Part shown: positions 51,860 to 60,838 of the stretch, piece by piece
Position numbering within the stretch: the first letter of the stretch is position 1
Layout: each line of letters begins with the position of its first letter
Made by a program: the position numbers and the translations under genes
Assembly: GCF_900103215.1 (NCBI RefSeq)
Contig: NZ_FNGV01000002.1
Span: forward strand, 186,001-250,000
Source of the DNA: Kriegella aquimaris
GTDB lineage: Bacteria; Bacteroidota; Bacteroidia; Flavobacteriales; Flavobacteriaceae
Length of the DNA: 64,000 bases
Reading direction: 5' to 3'
Notes under the pieces: model-generated
The model's database searches: none
What the model saw: the letters and a program-made list of their open reading frames with translations, nothing else
What the model was told of the DNA's origin: nothing

Positions 51860-52879
51860 TTAAAACGTACTCTTGAACTGCTCTAAAAACCTAACGTCAT
51901 TTTCGCTGAGCAGTCGAATATCAGGAATTTGATGTAGCAATAGCGCAATACGATCAATGCCCATGCCAAAGGCAAAACCCGAGTATTCGTTAGCGTCAAT
52001 ACCACAATTCTCGAGTACATTGGGGTCGACCATACCACATCCCATAATTTCAAGCCAACCTGTTCCCTTGGTCATTCGATAATCGGTTTCCGTTTCCAAA
52101 CCCCAATAGACGTCTACTTCAGCACTAGGTTCTGTAAACGGAAAATAAGAGGGGCGCAACCGTATTTTCGATTTGCCAAAAAGTTCGGTAGTAAAAAATT
52201 GTAAGGTTTGCTTTAAGTCGGCGAACGATACATCTTTATCAATGTAGAGACCTTCAACTTGATGAAAAAAACAGTGTGATCGAGCCGATATGGCTTCGTT
52301 TCGATAGACCCTGCCAGGCGATATTGTTCTAATCGGCGGCTTATTGTTTTCCATATAGCGCACTTGTACCGATGAGGTATGGGTACGCAATAATATATCG
52401 GGGTCGGTCTGAACAAAGAATGTGTCCTGCATATCTCGTGCTGGATGATGCTCAGGGAGATTCAAAGCCGTAAAATTATGCCAATCATCTTCAATCTCAG
52501 GACCTTCGGAAACATTAAAGCCAATTCTCGAGAAAATATCGATAATTTGGTTTTTCACAATTGATATAGGATGTCTGGCGCCTAATTCGATTGGTGCTCC
52601 AGGTCGTGTTAAATCACCGTAAACACCTTTCTTCTCGGATTTTTTCTCTAAAGCCCCTTTGAGTGCACTAACCTTTTCGGTAGCGGTTTGCTTTAGCGCA
52701 TTAATTGTTTGGCCAAATTCTTTTTTTTGTCCGTTGGGGACGTCCTTGAACGCCGCAAAAAAATCATTCAGCAGCCCTTTTTTTCCTAAATATTTTATTC
52801 GAAATGCTTCTATTGCTTCCTTATCGTCAGAAATGAACGCTTCGACTTCTTTTAGATGCTCTTTTATTTTATCTATCAT
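51860..52879 (-). CDS. pheS: Phenylalanine-tRNA ligase alpha subunit
   Basis: A 339-aa class II aminoacyl-tRNA synthetase subunit. An N-terminal coiled coil (residues 1-90) grips tRNA. Class II motifs are GARHPISIVKNQI and FSRIGFNVSEGPEIEDDWHNF (motif 1), LLRTHTSSVQVRYM and RVYRNEAISARSHCFFHQVEG (motif 2), and GFAFGMGIDRIALLLH (motif 3). It charges tRNA-Phe together with PheT, which is not in the window. The length is normal. Confidence 0.97.
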   Translation of the reverse strand: MIDKIKEHLKEVEAFISDDKEAIEAFRIKYLGKKGLLNDFFAAFKDVPNGQKKEFGQTINALKQTATEKVSALKGALEKKSEKKGVYGDLTRPGAPIELGARHPISIVKNQIIDIFSRIGFNVSEGPEIEDDWHNFTALNLPEHHPARDMQDTFFVQTDPDILLRTHTSSVQVRYMENNKPPIRTISPGRVYRNEAISARSHCFFHQVEGLYIDKDVSFADLKQTLQFFTTELFGKSKIRLRPSYFPFTEPSAEVDVYWGLETETDYRMTKGTGWLEIMGCGMVDPNVLENCGIDANEYSGFAFGMGIDRIALLLHQIPDIRLLSENDVRFLEQFKSTF

Positions 52880-53053
52880 TGTTTGGCTAAAGAGAGAAGG
52901 GCAAATTTAGGAAATATTCCTATTACGTGCCTATAATATAGCATTGCATTTATAGATTATACTTAACTAGTAGTTATAAAAAATGTCAACCACAAAGTTT
53001 GGTAACAGTAAAACCTTTCTAAGCAAACACGCTAATTGGATAAGAGATAAATG

Positions 53054-53112
53054 AAAAAAGTCCTGCCGCGTTTATTTTAATCGGGGATAAATCCGAATAT
53101 ACGGGACAGGAC
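53054..53112 (-). terminator. Long hairpin terminator after the SulP gene
   Basis: On the minus strand GTCCTGTCCCGT pairs with ACGCGGCAGGAC (one U-G, one mismatch) across a 29-nt loop that can itself fold by TCGG/CCGA, then six T. It begins 55 bp beyond the SulP stop. Confidence 0.7.
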
Positions 53113-53167
53113 CAATTTGATTGCAAAATTGCAAATTCCCCTAAGGGGCTTGTTGCAATCTATAAGA

Positions 53168-55063
53168 TTATGATTTAGCTTCCACTATATTTTCTTCTAT
53201 TTTAAATTGCGCTTGCTTTAATTTTATATAGGAAGTAGCTTCCTTAAAAGTTTCGAAGATATTCTCTTTGGGAATAAGGTCGGGAATAATGTCGATACGT
53301 TCCATCATATACATGGGTTGATGTAAAACATCGACCAAAATCACTTCAATATCTTTTTTCCTCAGATCAACCAAGACTTCTTCCATGGCGTATAAACCAC
53401 TTTGATCCATATACTGCATACGATCCATACGTATAATAACGGTAATGGCCGTATCTGGAATCTGATCGGCCAATTGCTGAAATTCACTGGTCGATCCAAA
53501 GAACAATGGCCCTTTGATATGCTTGATGAATACTTCGTTTTTCAGATTTTCTGGAAAATTAGCTTCATCGTCCCAGGCTTTTTCCTTGAGTAAGCTCTTT
53601 ACATCGGAGCGTTCTGCCGTCAAATCACCCATTTTTTTCATAAACATCAAAGAGGCAATTATAAGGCCCACACCCACGGCATAAACTAAATTCCATACGG
53701 AAGATAACACAAGCACGACGAGCATAATAATCACTTCGGAGCTTAATTTGATAGGTCCTATTTTCATGTCTTTAGGTAAACTAGGTATGGCTTTGAGACC
53801 TTTGTAGTCCATGACACCGATTCCTACGGTTACCAAAATTCCAGCAAGTACGGCAGCCGGTATTTGTGAGGCAACAGGGCCTAAAGCAAGTAAAATAATT
53901 AAAAGGAGTATCCCTGCTACCATACCCGATAATTTGGTTTTTCCCCCTGCATTGATGTTGACCACGGTTCTTATGGTGGCCCCGGCTCCTGGGATACCTC
54001 CAAAAATAGCGGCGATACTGTTTCCGATACCTTGACCAACAAGCTCCTTGTTTGGCTTATGCTTCGTTTTTGTCATGTTATCGGCAACAACTGAAGTAAG
54101 TAAAGAATCGATTGCTCCCAAGAGCGCCAAGGTCAAGGCCGTAAAAAAATATGGAGTAATCGAACCCAATTCGAATTGGGTAAAAATACTAAAGTTGGGT
54201 ATGGGTAAACCGCTTGGTATTTGTTCAATAGGTCTATAATTCAGTCCGAACCCATAAGCGACACCTGATACTACGACCAATGCCACTAATGCACTAGGTA
54301 CTTTAGTGGTAATACGTTTAAAACCATAAATAATGAAAATGGTAGACAAGGCAAGGATGAGTTCTAGCCAATTGATATTTTGCAATGCTCTTGGTAATAC
54401 CTTAAATGCACCGATGACTCCGGAGGCTTCGCTAGAGGCTAGGGTTTTCGCTTCCTTTAGCATGTCATCTTCCGTAATGCCTTTTGCCCGCTTAATAGTT
54501 TCTTCGAAATTTTCCAAGACCAAAATACCTTCTCCTGCCTCCTCTTTTAGAATGTTATCGAGAATGATTTCCTCGGCATGTGGCTTGAATTGTTCTACAA
54601 ATTCAACGTCTTCTTTGGGGTAGTACCCTATTGCAGGTAATATCTGGGTAACAAGAATAATGACCCCAATAGCGGTCATAAAGCCTGACACTACGGGGTA
54701 GGGAATGTACTTTATATACTTTCCGATTCCAATGAGCCCCAATCCGATCTGCATTAGACCTGCCAATAGAAAAATAGTCAATATCGCCGGAAGCGCTTTT
54801 TCTATACTGCCATCATATATGGCAATAATGCCCGCAATAACGACCATACTTACTGCGGTCATTGGAGCTGTCGGACCAGAAATCTGCGTGTTCGTACCTC
54901 CGAACATAGCCGCAAAAAAGCTGATAAAAATAGCTCCATAAAGGCCCGCACTTGGACCCAGTCCAGAACTTACCCCGAAGGCCAAGGCCAAGGGCAGTGC
55001 AACGATACCTGCGGTGATTCCACCGAAAAGATCGCCTTTAAAATTAGAGAATAAGTTTTTCAT
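53168..55063 (-). CDS. SulP family anion transporter with STAS domain
   Basis: A 631-aa transporter. About 12 hydrophobic segments begin with the family motif GITAGIVALPLALAFG and PTAPMTAVSMVVI. GQGIGNSIAAIFGGIPGAGATIRTVVN is the SulP core. Residues 500-615 form a cytoplasmic STAS domain with IIRMDRMQYMDQSGLYAMEEV. The adjacent carbonic anhydrase makes bicarbonate the likely substrate; sulfate is the alternative. An insert of about 60 residues in the loop before YGFKRITTKV is unusual. Confidence 0.92.
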   Translation of the reverse strand: MKNLFSNFKGDLFGGITAGIVALPLALAFGVSSGLGPSAGLYGAIFISFFAAMFGGTNTQISGPTAPMTAVSMVVIAGIIAIYDGSIEKALPAILTIFLLAGLMQIGLGLIGIGKYIKYIPYPVVSGFMTAIGVIILVTQILPAIGYYPKEDVEFVEQFKPHAEEIILDNILKEEAGEGILVLENFEETIKRAKGITEDDMLKEAKTLASSEASGVIGAFKVLPRALQNINWLELILALSTIFIIYGFKRITTKVPSALVALVVVSGVAYGFGLNYRPIEQIPSGLPIPNFSIFTQFELGSITPYFFTALTLALLGAIDSLLTSVVADNMTKTKHKPNKELVGQGIGNSIAAIFGGIPGAGATIRTVVNINAGGKTKLSGMVAGILLLIILLALGPVASQIPAAVLAGILVTVGIGVMDYKGLKAIPSLPKDMKIGPIKLSSEVIIMLVVLVLSSVWNLVYAVGVGLIIASLMFMKKMGDLTAERSDVKSLLKEKAWDDEANFPENLKNEVFIKHIKGPLFFGSTSEFQQLADQIPDTAITVIIRMDRMQYMDQSGLYAMEEVLVDLRKKDIEVILVDVLHQPMYMMERIDIIPDLIPKENIFETFKEATSYIKLKQAQFKIEENIVEAKS

Positions 55064-55189
55064 AGTATTACGTTATATAATAGCATAGACCGACATGTCA
55101 AAGCCGCAGGCCTAATGGTGATTTATTTAATTTTCAGTACTGAAATGGAAAATGCTTGATTTTATGTTATATAAATAGCGCTACCAGTC

Positions 55190-55816
55190 TTAATCCAAAT
55201 GATAGATTTCCATGATGTTATTGAGAATACCTTCAAAATCTATTTTAAGATCTACAAGTTTTCCCGAATGAACATCAAATACCCAGCCGTGGACCTTTAG
55301 ATTACGGTCTCTGTAAGCTTTTTGAACCGCAGCGGTTTTTATAAGGTTGACACATTGTTCTTGAACATTTAGTTCTACCAAACGTTCGTACTTTTTTTCG
55401 TCATCGGTGATGACGTTCAGCTCGTCTTTGTGAATGCGATAAACATCCCGAATGTTTCTCAACCAAGGATTCAAAATGCCCAAGTCGGCTGATTGCATAG
55501 CGGCTTTGACGCCTCCACAGCCATAATGGCCACAGACCACTACATGGTTGACTTTTAAATGCTCAACGGCATAGTTGACAACAGACATGACGTTGAGATC
55601 TATGCTGATAACCATATTGGCTATGTTTCTGTGTACGAAAACCTCACCTGGCCCTAAGCCCATAAGGTCTTCGGCGGTTACTCTACTATCGGAGCATCCG
55701 ATATATAAAAGTTCAGGACTTTGACCTTTTCCTAAGTCCTCGAAGAAATTGGAATCGGTCGAAAGCTTATTTTGGATCCACTTCTCGTTGTTTTTAAATA
55801 CGTTATCTAGGTTCAT
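55190..55816 (-). CDS. Beta-class carbonic anhydrase
   Basis: A 208-aa zinc enzyme hydrating CO2 to bicarbonate. Zinc ligands are Cys41 (GCSDSRVTAED), His97 and Cys100 (CGHYGCGGV), with the catalytic Asp43-Arg45 pair. It lies 126 bp upstream of the SulP gene on the same strand. Together they look like a bicarbonate supply pathway. Confidence 0.95.
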   Translation of the reverse strand: MNLDNVFKNNEKWIQNKLSTDSNFFEDLGKGQSPELLYIGCSDSRVTAEDLMGLGPGEVFVHRNIANMVISIDLNVMSVVNYAVEHLKVNHVVVCGHYGCGGVKAAMQSADLGILNPWLRNIRDVYRIHKDELNVITDDEKKYERLVELNVQEQCVNLIKTAAVQKAYRDRNLKVHGWVFDVHSGKLVDLKIDFEGILNNIMEIYHLD

Positions 55817-55857
55817 TGTTTTTAGTTTAAATGTACTGATTTTAATCCGTGAGTAGT

Positions 55858-55875
55858 TATGAAAGTATTTTCATA
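55858..55875. promoter_or_regulatory. Palindrome upstream of the carbonic anhydrase gene
   Basis: TATGAAAGTATTTTCATA has perfect 7-bp arms and a 4-bp centre, 42 bp before the start codon. It has no T run, so it is more operator-like than terminator-like. Confidence 0.4.
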
Positions 55876-55913
55876 GTCTCTCAGGATGATTTTATTGAAA
55901 TTTATTAATGGAA

Positions 55914-56213
55914 CTAGATAAGCGATTCGGGGGGAGGAAGAATTATTTCTAACGTATGGTCAAAGTTTGCCAAAAGGTAGAAGTCACTTGATGTAGAGTT
56001 TTTAAGCTGGGCTAAAAAAGAATAATTCGTGTTGTCGTAAACAATCTTTTTTTCGGCAATATTTTTTTTCCCTTGTTCCGGTTGCTCCTCTTCATTTAAG
56101 TTTACGGTAATGATGGTACTTCCATCACTATTCAATAAAGAAATGATAGGGGGTGCAAAAATGGCAAAAAGCCATATTGATAAAAGAGTAATAATTATTG
56201 TCGATCTAATCAT
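55914..56213 (-). CDS. Small membrane-anchored protein, unknown
   Basis: A 99-aa protein with one N-terminal membrane segment (residues 5-27), then a charged linker (NEEEQPEQGKKNIAEKK) and a short domain ending LEIILPPPESLI. No family is recognised. It precedes the carbonic anhydrase gene by 97 bp on the same strand. A role in the bicarbonate set is only suggested by order. Confidence 0.6.
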   Translation of the reverse strand: MIRSTIIITLLSIWLFAIFAPPIISLLNSDGSTIITVNLNEEEQPEQGKKNIAEKKIVYDNTNYSFLAQLKNSTSSDFYLLANFDHTLEIILPPPESLI

Positions 56214-56270
56214 TGAACGGCATTTGTTGCAAAAATACTATCGAAAGACTCATTATGCGTTAAAGAAATA

Positions 56271-57074
56271 TTAAAAATCTTTCAACATTTTTAAATCTTC
56301 TGAAGAAATCCAGCCTGTTTTACCGTCAGCAATCTCAATTTTCTTCCAATCGTTGAGTACATCAACGACATTGACTTTTGCTCCTTCATGTAGGGTGAAT
56401 ATCGCCTGGCTTCTTTTATTGGGTTCAGATTTCACCATTGTTTCTTCCGAGAAGATTATTGCAGGATTGTCTTTTTTAAACTCTCGATAGCCCAAATATG
56501 CGAAAATAATGCCTACTAACATAAGGAGCAATGAAATTATGCTTATTACAAATGCCAAACGCTTTCGTGAAGAAAAACGAAAAAAATAAAATGCAATATA
56601 GGAGATGACAAATAGAAACATAAAAGCTATGGCCAAGTAGGCCCATTGGTCAAAAGACAAAGCCTTCACTGTACTCTTATATATTTTGGCGAATATAGTT
56701 TTGGGTAGCGGTTCTATGGCATCTAAGGTCATATTTTGAGCATAGGCCAAATTGTTTTTTATCTCGGGATCATTAGGTTTTAATAGTAGCGCCTTCTCAT
56801 AATAATAGATGCTTGGTGCGATATGATTGAGCTTATAGTAACAGTTGCCCAAGTTGAAATAGAGCTCGGAAGAGTGCTGCCCGTTTTCTAAAATTTTCAG
56901 GTAGTTTTCTGCAGCCTGTTCATAGTTGCCTTCATTATAGGCTGTAGTGGCCCGATTAAAAAGAGCTTCACTTTGTGCCGAGGCCCAAAAGCATATAAGA
57001 AGTGAAAATATTGTAATTATTTTTTTCAATTCGCTTTTTTTCAAGTCATTGATTATATCCTTTCGTGTTCTCAT
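56271..57074 (-). CDS. BatE-like TPR and SH3-domain protein
   Basis: A 267-aa protein with a signal-like segment (residues 16-34), two to three TPR repeats (NEGNYEQAAENYLKIL, ELYFNLGNCYYKLN, APSIYYYEKALLLKP), two membrane segments and a C-terminal SH3-like domain (KSEPNKRSQAIFTLHEGAKVNVVD). This layout fits BatE, the last gene of the Bat operon. The ATG at 57074 gives a 15-residue leader before the signal; a TTG at 57029 would give a more natural start, so the start is unsure. Confidence 0.85.
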   Translation of the reverse strand: MRTRKDIINDLKKSELKKIITIFSLLICFWASAQSEALFNRATTAYNEGNYEQAAENYLKILENGQHSSELYFNLGNCYYKLNHIAPSIYYYEKALLLKPNDPEIKNNLAYAQNMTLDAIEPLPKTIFAKIYKSTVKALSFDQWAYLAIAFMFLFVISYIAFYFFRFSSRKRLAFVISIISLLLMLVGIIFAYLGYREFKKDNPAIIFSEETMVKSEPNKRSQAIFTLHEGAKVNVVDVLNDWKKIEIADGKTGWISSEDLKMLKDF

Positions 57075-57081
57075 TTTTTGG

Positions 57082-58866
57082 TTACAATTGCTTGTCCATT
57101 TGAGAAATCACCTCACTGGCTTTGTCGTAATCTTGCTGCATCTGTACTTCAGAAAATGGACTATATCGTGCCATTTCGCAATTTTGAAGTAATGCTATAA
57201 ATCCGTCTTTGGTGGCAATATCGACTTTCTTCTCTGTCAGCAATGTTGCAATTTTGTCTTTGCTGAATTCTGAAGTTTCAATTTTCAGTTTTGCCTTCAG
57301 ATAGTTATGTAGCGCTTTTTCAAGGGCAATATAAAATGCTTCTTTGTTGCCGAGCTCTTTTTTTGCCTTTGATAAATATTTTCGCGCGAGCTTGTTTGCC
57401 CTTTTTATTTTGTTGCCCACTACATCGCTGGCAATGGCCTCTCTTTTCTTGCCAGTGACAATTGTTAAGGGAATTAATACTAACGGTAATAAGAGCCATA
57501 AATAGAAGGAGGTAGAACCAAAGAAATGCGTTAACCCTATGTTCGTTAGATTCGAATTTAGTTTTATAAAATTGAATTGATCTCCAGTGGTTACGACAGT
57601 TTGTTTGTTTCCAGTGCTGGGAATGGCTCCAGTCTGGGCGGCGGATCCACTGCTAGGTCCTTGAACTACGTCTATCATAATCTCTTCGGAGCTCAAATTC
57701 TTGTATTTCTCCGTGGCTGGATCAAAATAGCTGAAAGAGATGCTCGGAATAGGGTATTTTCCTTTGAATGAAGGTACGATGGTGTAACTGTTACTTACTT
57801 TTCCCTGCATGCCCGAAAGGGTAGTGCGAACACCTTCTTCAAATTCTGGGTCATAAACCTCTAAAGAACTGGGGAGATTGGGTTCGGGCAGTTGAAAAAG
57901 TTTTAGGTTTCCTTTTCCGCTGACCTCGACTTTCGCCTGTAGTGACTCCGAGGCATTGAGTCTTGTTTTACTCGTAGTAACCGAAAAGTCGAAATCACCA
58001 ACTGCTCCTCCGAAATTAAGAGGTTTTCCTTCAGAAGGGAGTGCTTTTACCGTAATTGTACGGTTGCCCGCCGAAACTGTTTTGTTTGTTTGGGAATAAA
58101 TGCGTCCACCAAAGAAATCACGTTTATTGGTTGGTACATCTACGGTGACCTCTAGAGAAAGGGGTTCAATTTCAAGTTTCCCTGATTTTTGAGGATAAAG
58201 CACGACTCTTTTTAATATCACATAGCGGTAAGGCTTACCTTGATAGGTACCATTTTGGGCACTAAGTTTGGAAACTGGTATGTCTTGGCTCCAAAAATTA
58301 TTGTATTTAGGATTGTCTAAAGGCCGGTAATTAGATACACTTATTGAGGGACTAACATATAGTTTGTATACGACACTTAAGGCTTCATTTAAAAAAGGGT
58401 CGGTCTTTGACACCTCTGCAACCAAATGCAGGCTCTCATCGGCCACATCGTCTACTGTTTTCTCTCCGCTCGGCTTGTCGACGGCCGCTGTAACCTCGAC
58501 CTGTTTTGAAAGTGATTTATAAGTTTTGCCTTCAATAACAATAGAGGCCTGTTTAATTGAAAATTTTCCACGGGCTGTCGGCGCTAAAGTATAGGAGTAC
58601 GTCTTTGAATAACTTCTTACCCCATTGAACCATGAGGAACTAATTCGTTGAGAGGGCCCCATAAGAACCCGAAAGCCCTCAAAATCAGGAGGATTGAATT
58701 CGTCTCCGTCTTTATTCATAACAAAATCGACGCGTAAACGTTCGTTGATGCCCAACTTTTCTTTGCTCAGTTCTACTTCAAAAGTTACCGCATCCTTATC
58801 CTGCGCATTCATCAAGATGAATGTGAAAAATAGGGAAAACATTGCGATATATTTTTTAAAGCCCAT
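57082..58866 (-). CDS. batD: BatD family protein
   Basis: A 594-aa periplasmic membrane protein with a signal peptide (ending LMNAQ), several beta-sandwich domains, a membrane segment near residue 470 and a cytoplasmic tail with AFYIALEKALHNYLKAKL. It fits BatD of the Bacteroides aerotolerance cluster. The start is the ATG at 58866, which overlaps the BatC-like stop by one base (TAATG); the apparent upstream start at 58872 is a TTG. Confidence 0.88.
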   Translation of the reverse strand: MGFKKYIAMFSLFFTFILMNAQDKDAVTFEVELSKEKLGINERLRVDFVMNKDGDEFNPPDFEGFRVLMGPSQRISSSWFNGVRSYSKTYSYTLAPTARGKFSIKQASIVIEGKTYKSLSKQVEVTAAVDKPSGEKTVDDVADESLHLVAEVSKTDPFLNEALSVVYKLYVSPSISVSNYRPLDNPKYNNFWSQDIPVSKLSAQNGTYQGKPYRYVILKRVVLYPQKSGKLEIEPLSLEVTVDVPTNKRDFFGGRIYSQTNKTVSAGNRTITVKALPSEGKPLNFGGAVGDFDFSVTTSKTRLNASESLQAKVEVSGKGNLKLFQLPEPNLPSSLEVYDPEFEEGVRTTLSGMQGKVSNSYTIVPSFKGKYPIPSISFSYFDPATEKYKNLSSEEIMIDVVQGPSSGSAAQTGAIPSTGNKQTVVTTGDQFNFIKLNSNLTNIGLTHFFGSTSFYLWLLLPLVLIPLTIVTGKKREAIASDVVGNKIKRANKLARKYLSKAKKELGNKEAFYIALEKALHNYLKAKLKIETSEFSKDKIATLLTEKKVDIATKDGFIALLQNCEMARYSPFSEVQMQQDYDKASEVISQMDKQL

Positions 58867-59723
58867 TACCAATCCTTCTCATTTTTAACTTTCACGCCTT
58901 TGACCTTTTGTGCATCAATTTTTTCTTGCACCTTTTTCTCCTCGTTCTGCATGGCATCTAACAGGTTTTGAATTTGTTGCTTGCTCAACTGGTTGGGTCT
59001 GGGTTGCTGTTGCTGATTCTGTTCTTCTTCAGATTTGTCGCCTTGGTCGGGCTGTTTCTTTTGTTCTTCCTTTTCATCCCCCTCACCTTCTTTATTATCT
59101 TCTTTTTCGTCTCCTTCATCACCTTTATCGCCCTCGTCGCCTTTATCTTGCTCGTCTTGATCTTTCTGATCTTCTTTATTGTCGCCCTCGTTCTTCTGGT
59201 CTTGGTCCTTTTTATCTTCTTGGTCTTGATTGTCTTTGTTGTCCTCGTTTTGTTCGTTTTGTTCTTGCTCTTTTTTAAGCATTTCTTTTGCCAGGGCAAG
59301 GTTATAACGGGTTTCCTCGTCCTTGGGGTCGTTCCTTAACGCTTCTTTATAGGCCTCTATTGCTTTTTCGTATTCTTTACGTTTCATAAAAACGTTGCCC
59401 ATATTATGGTACGCTTTGTGCTTGTCCATTTTATCGGTAGCTGACTCGCCGGCCTGCTTAAAACGCCCAAAAGCTTCGCTATAAGTTTCTTTGTTGTAAT
59501 AGGCGTTACCTAAATTATAGGGTGCTGCTGCGTTCTTCTCACTTTTTGAAATCGCCTTTCTATAGTCGATTTCCGCTTCGACGAATTTGTTTTCAGAAAG
59601 TGCGGCATTTGCCTCCCAAGTAAGGTTCTCGGAAGCCCGAAGGGCGTCACGATTTTCTTTTTCGGTTTCTTGGGCATTTGCCAAGCAGCCCAACAACATC
59701 AATATGAAAATCAATTTTTTCAT
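58866..59723 (-). CDS. batC: BatC-like TPR protein with acidic low-complexity region
   Basis: A 285-aa protein with a signal peptide ending ANAQ. Three TPR repeats occupy residues 30-150 (AAAPYNLGNAYYNKE, KHKAYHNMGNVFMKRKEYEKAIEAYKEALR). A stretch of about 90 residues is almost only Glu, Asp, Gln, Lys, Asn and Gly. A helical C-terminus follows with KQQIQNLLDAMQNEEKKVQEK. It sits between batB and batD, fitting BatC. The disordered stretch creates long antisense frames that are not real. Confidence 0.88.
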   Translation of the reverse strand: MKKLIFILMLLGCLANAQETEKENRDALRASENLTWEANAALSENKFVEAEIDYRKAISKSEKNAAAPYNLGNAYYNKETYSEAFGRFKQAGESATDKMDKHKAYHNMGNVFMKRKEYEKAIEAYKEALRNDPKDEETRYNLALAKEMLKKEQEQNEQNEDNKDNQDQEDKKDQDQKNEGDNKEDQKDQDEQDKGDEGDKGDEGDEKEDNKEGEGDEKEEQKKQPDQGDKSEEEQNQQQQPRPNQLSKQQIQNLLDAMQNEEKKVQEKIDAQKVKGVKVKNEKDW

Positions 59724-59724
59724 G

Positions 59725-60777
59725 TTATAGAATTTCTTCGTTTTTTTCGTTGAACAAATTCAATTTTTTCAGCCATTTCGTTTTTCTGTCCAATATAAAA
59801 ACATCTAAAAATAGAAACAACAGCCCTGCTCCCAAAAACCATTGAAATTGGTCTTTGTACTCTGCAAATTGTTTGGCCTCGAATTCAGTTTTGTCCATTT
59901 GGTTTAACAGTTCTTTAATCCTGTTCACGGCTTCTTCCGTATTTGTGCCGTCGATGTATTCGCCGTTTCCTTCTTCGGCAATATCTTCAAGAACTTTTTG
60001 GTTCAACTTGGATATTACGACTTCTCCCTGAGCGTCTTTTTTTAAACTTTCGACCACTCCGTTGCGTTTTATGGGAATTGGAGCTCCTTTGGATTTGCCG
60101 ACTCCAATAGTGAAAATTTGTATACCCTCCTCTACGGCAGGCTCGACCGCGTCTAATGCCGAACCTTCGGAATGATCCTCACCATCTGAAACAATAAATA
60201 GCACTCTATTGGTCTGCTCTTCATCATCATAGTAGGTAGTTGCCAGTTCAACAGCTTCATTTATTGCGGTCCCTTGCGAGGTGAGCATATCGGTATTCAT
60301 ACTCTGCAAGAACATTTTTGCCGCGCCATAATCCGTTGTAATCGGAAGTTGCGGAAAAGCTTGCCCGGCGTAGGCGATAATACCTATGCGGTCACTGGCC
60401 AATTGGTTGATAATTTCAGAAATCAATCTTTTCGCTTTTTCGATGCGGTTGGGAGCGATATCTTCGGCCAACATACTTTTCGAGACATCTAAGGCAAATA
60501 CGATGTCAACGCCTTCCCGTTTAACCGTTTCCAATTTTGTGCCAATTTTGGGGTTGACCAGACCTAAGGTCAGAAATGTTATTCCTAATAAGAAAAACAA
60601 TAGTTTTAGCGTAGACTTGAAATTAGACTTGTTGGGGGTTAATCGCTTTAATAAAGCAGGGTCTGCGAATTTCTTTTGGGTTTTTTTCTTCCAAATCAGC
60701 AACAGCACGAATAGAACGATCATCACCGGGATAATCGCCAATAGATAAAAATATATTTTTTCGTCTAACTGTATCAT
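59725..60777 (-). CDS. batB: BatB-type VWA domain membrane protein
   Basis: A 350-aa protein with two N-terminal and one C-terminal membrane segment around a VWA domain. The metal-adhesion motif is intact: DVSKSMLAED near residue 93, with later Thr and Asp (SDGEDHSEG). It is paralogous to BatA. It is directly followed by the BatC-like gene, one base away. Confidence 0.92.
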   Translation of the reverse strand: MIQLDEKIYFYLLAIIPVMIVLFVLLLIWKKKTQKKFADPALLKRLTPNKSNFKSTLKLLFFLLGITFLTLGLVNPKIGTKLETVKREGVDIVFALDVSKSMLAEDIAPNRIEKAKRLISEIINQLASDRIGIIAYAGQAFPQLPITTDYGAAKMFLQSMNTDMLTSQGTAINEAVELATTYYDDEEQTNRVLFIVSDGEDHSEGSALDAVEPAVEEGIQIFTIGVGKSKGAPIPIKRNGVVESLKKDAQGEVVISKLNQKVLEDIAEEGNGEYIDGTNTEEAVNRIKELLNQMDKTEFEAKQFAEYKDQFQWFLGAGLLFLFLDVFILDRKTKWLKKLNLFNEKNEEIL

Positions 60778-60838
60778 TTTTTTGTCTTCTCTCTCAAGCC
60801 CAAACAGTTTTCAATATTTGATGGGCGTACGCTTTAAT

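Noticed and set aside
55074-55101. TTGACA-like -35 and TATATA-like -10 upstream of the SulP gene
   Set aside because: It resembles an E. coli sigma-70 promoter, but primary promoters in this group use TAnnTTTG; an AT-rich chance match is more likely.
58910-59339. Long ORFs opposite or out of frame with the BatC-like acidic region
   Set aside because: They arise from the low-complexity Glu/Asp/Lys codons and encode unnatural Leu/Phe or Lys/Thr runs.
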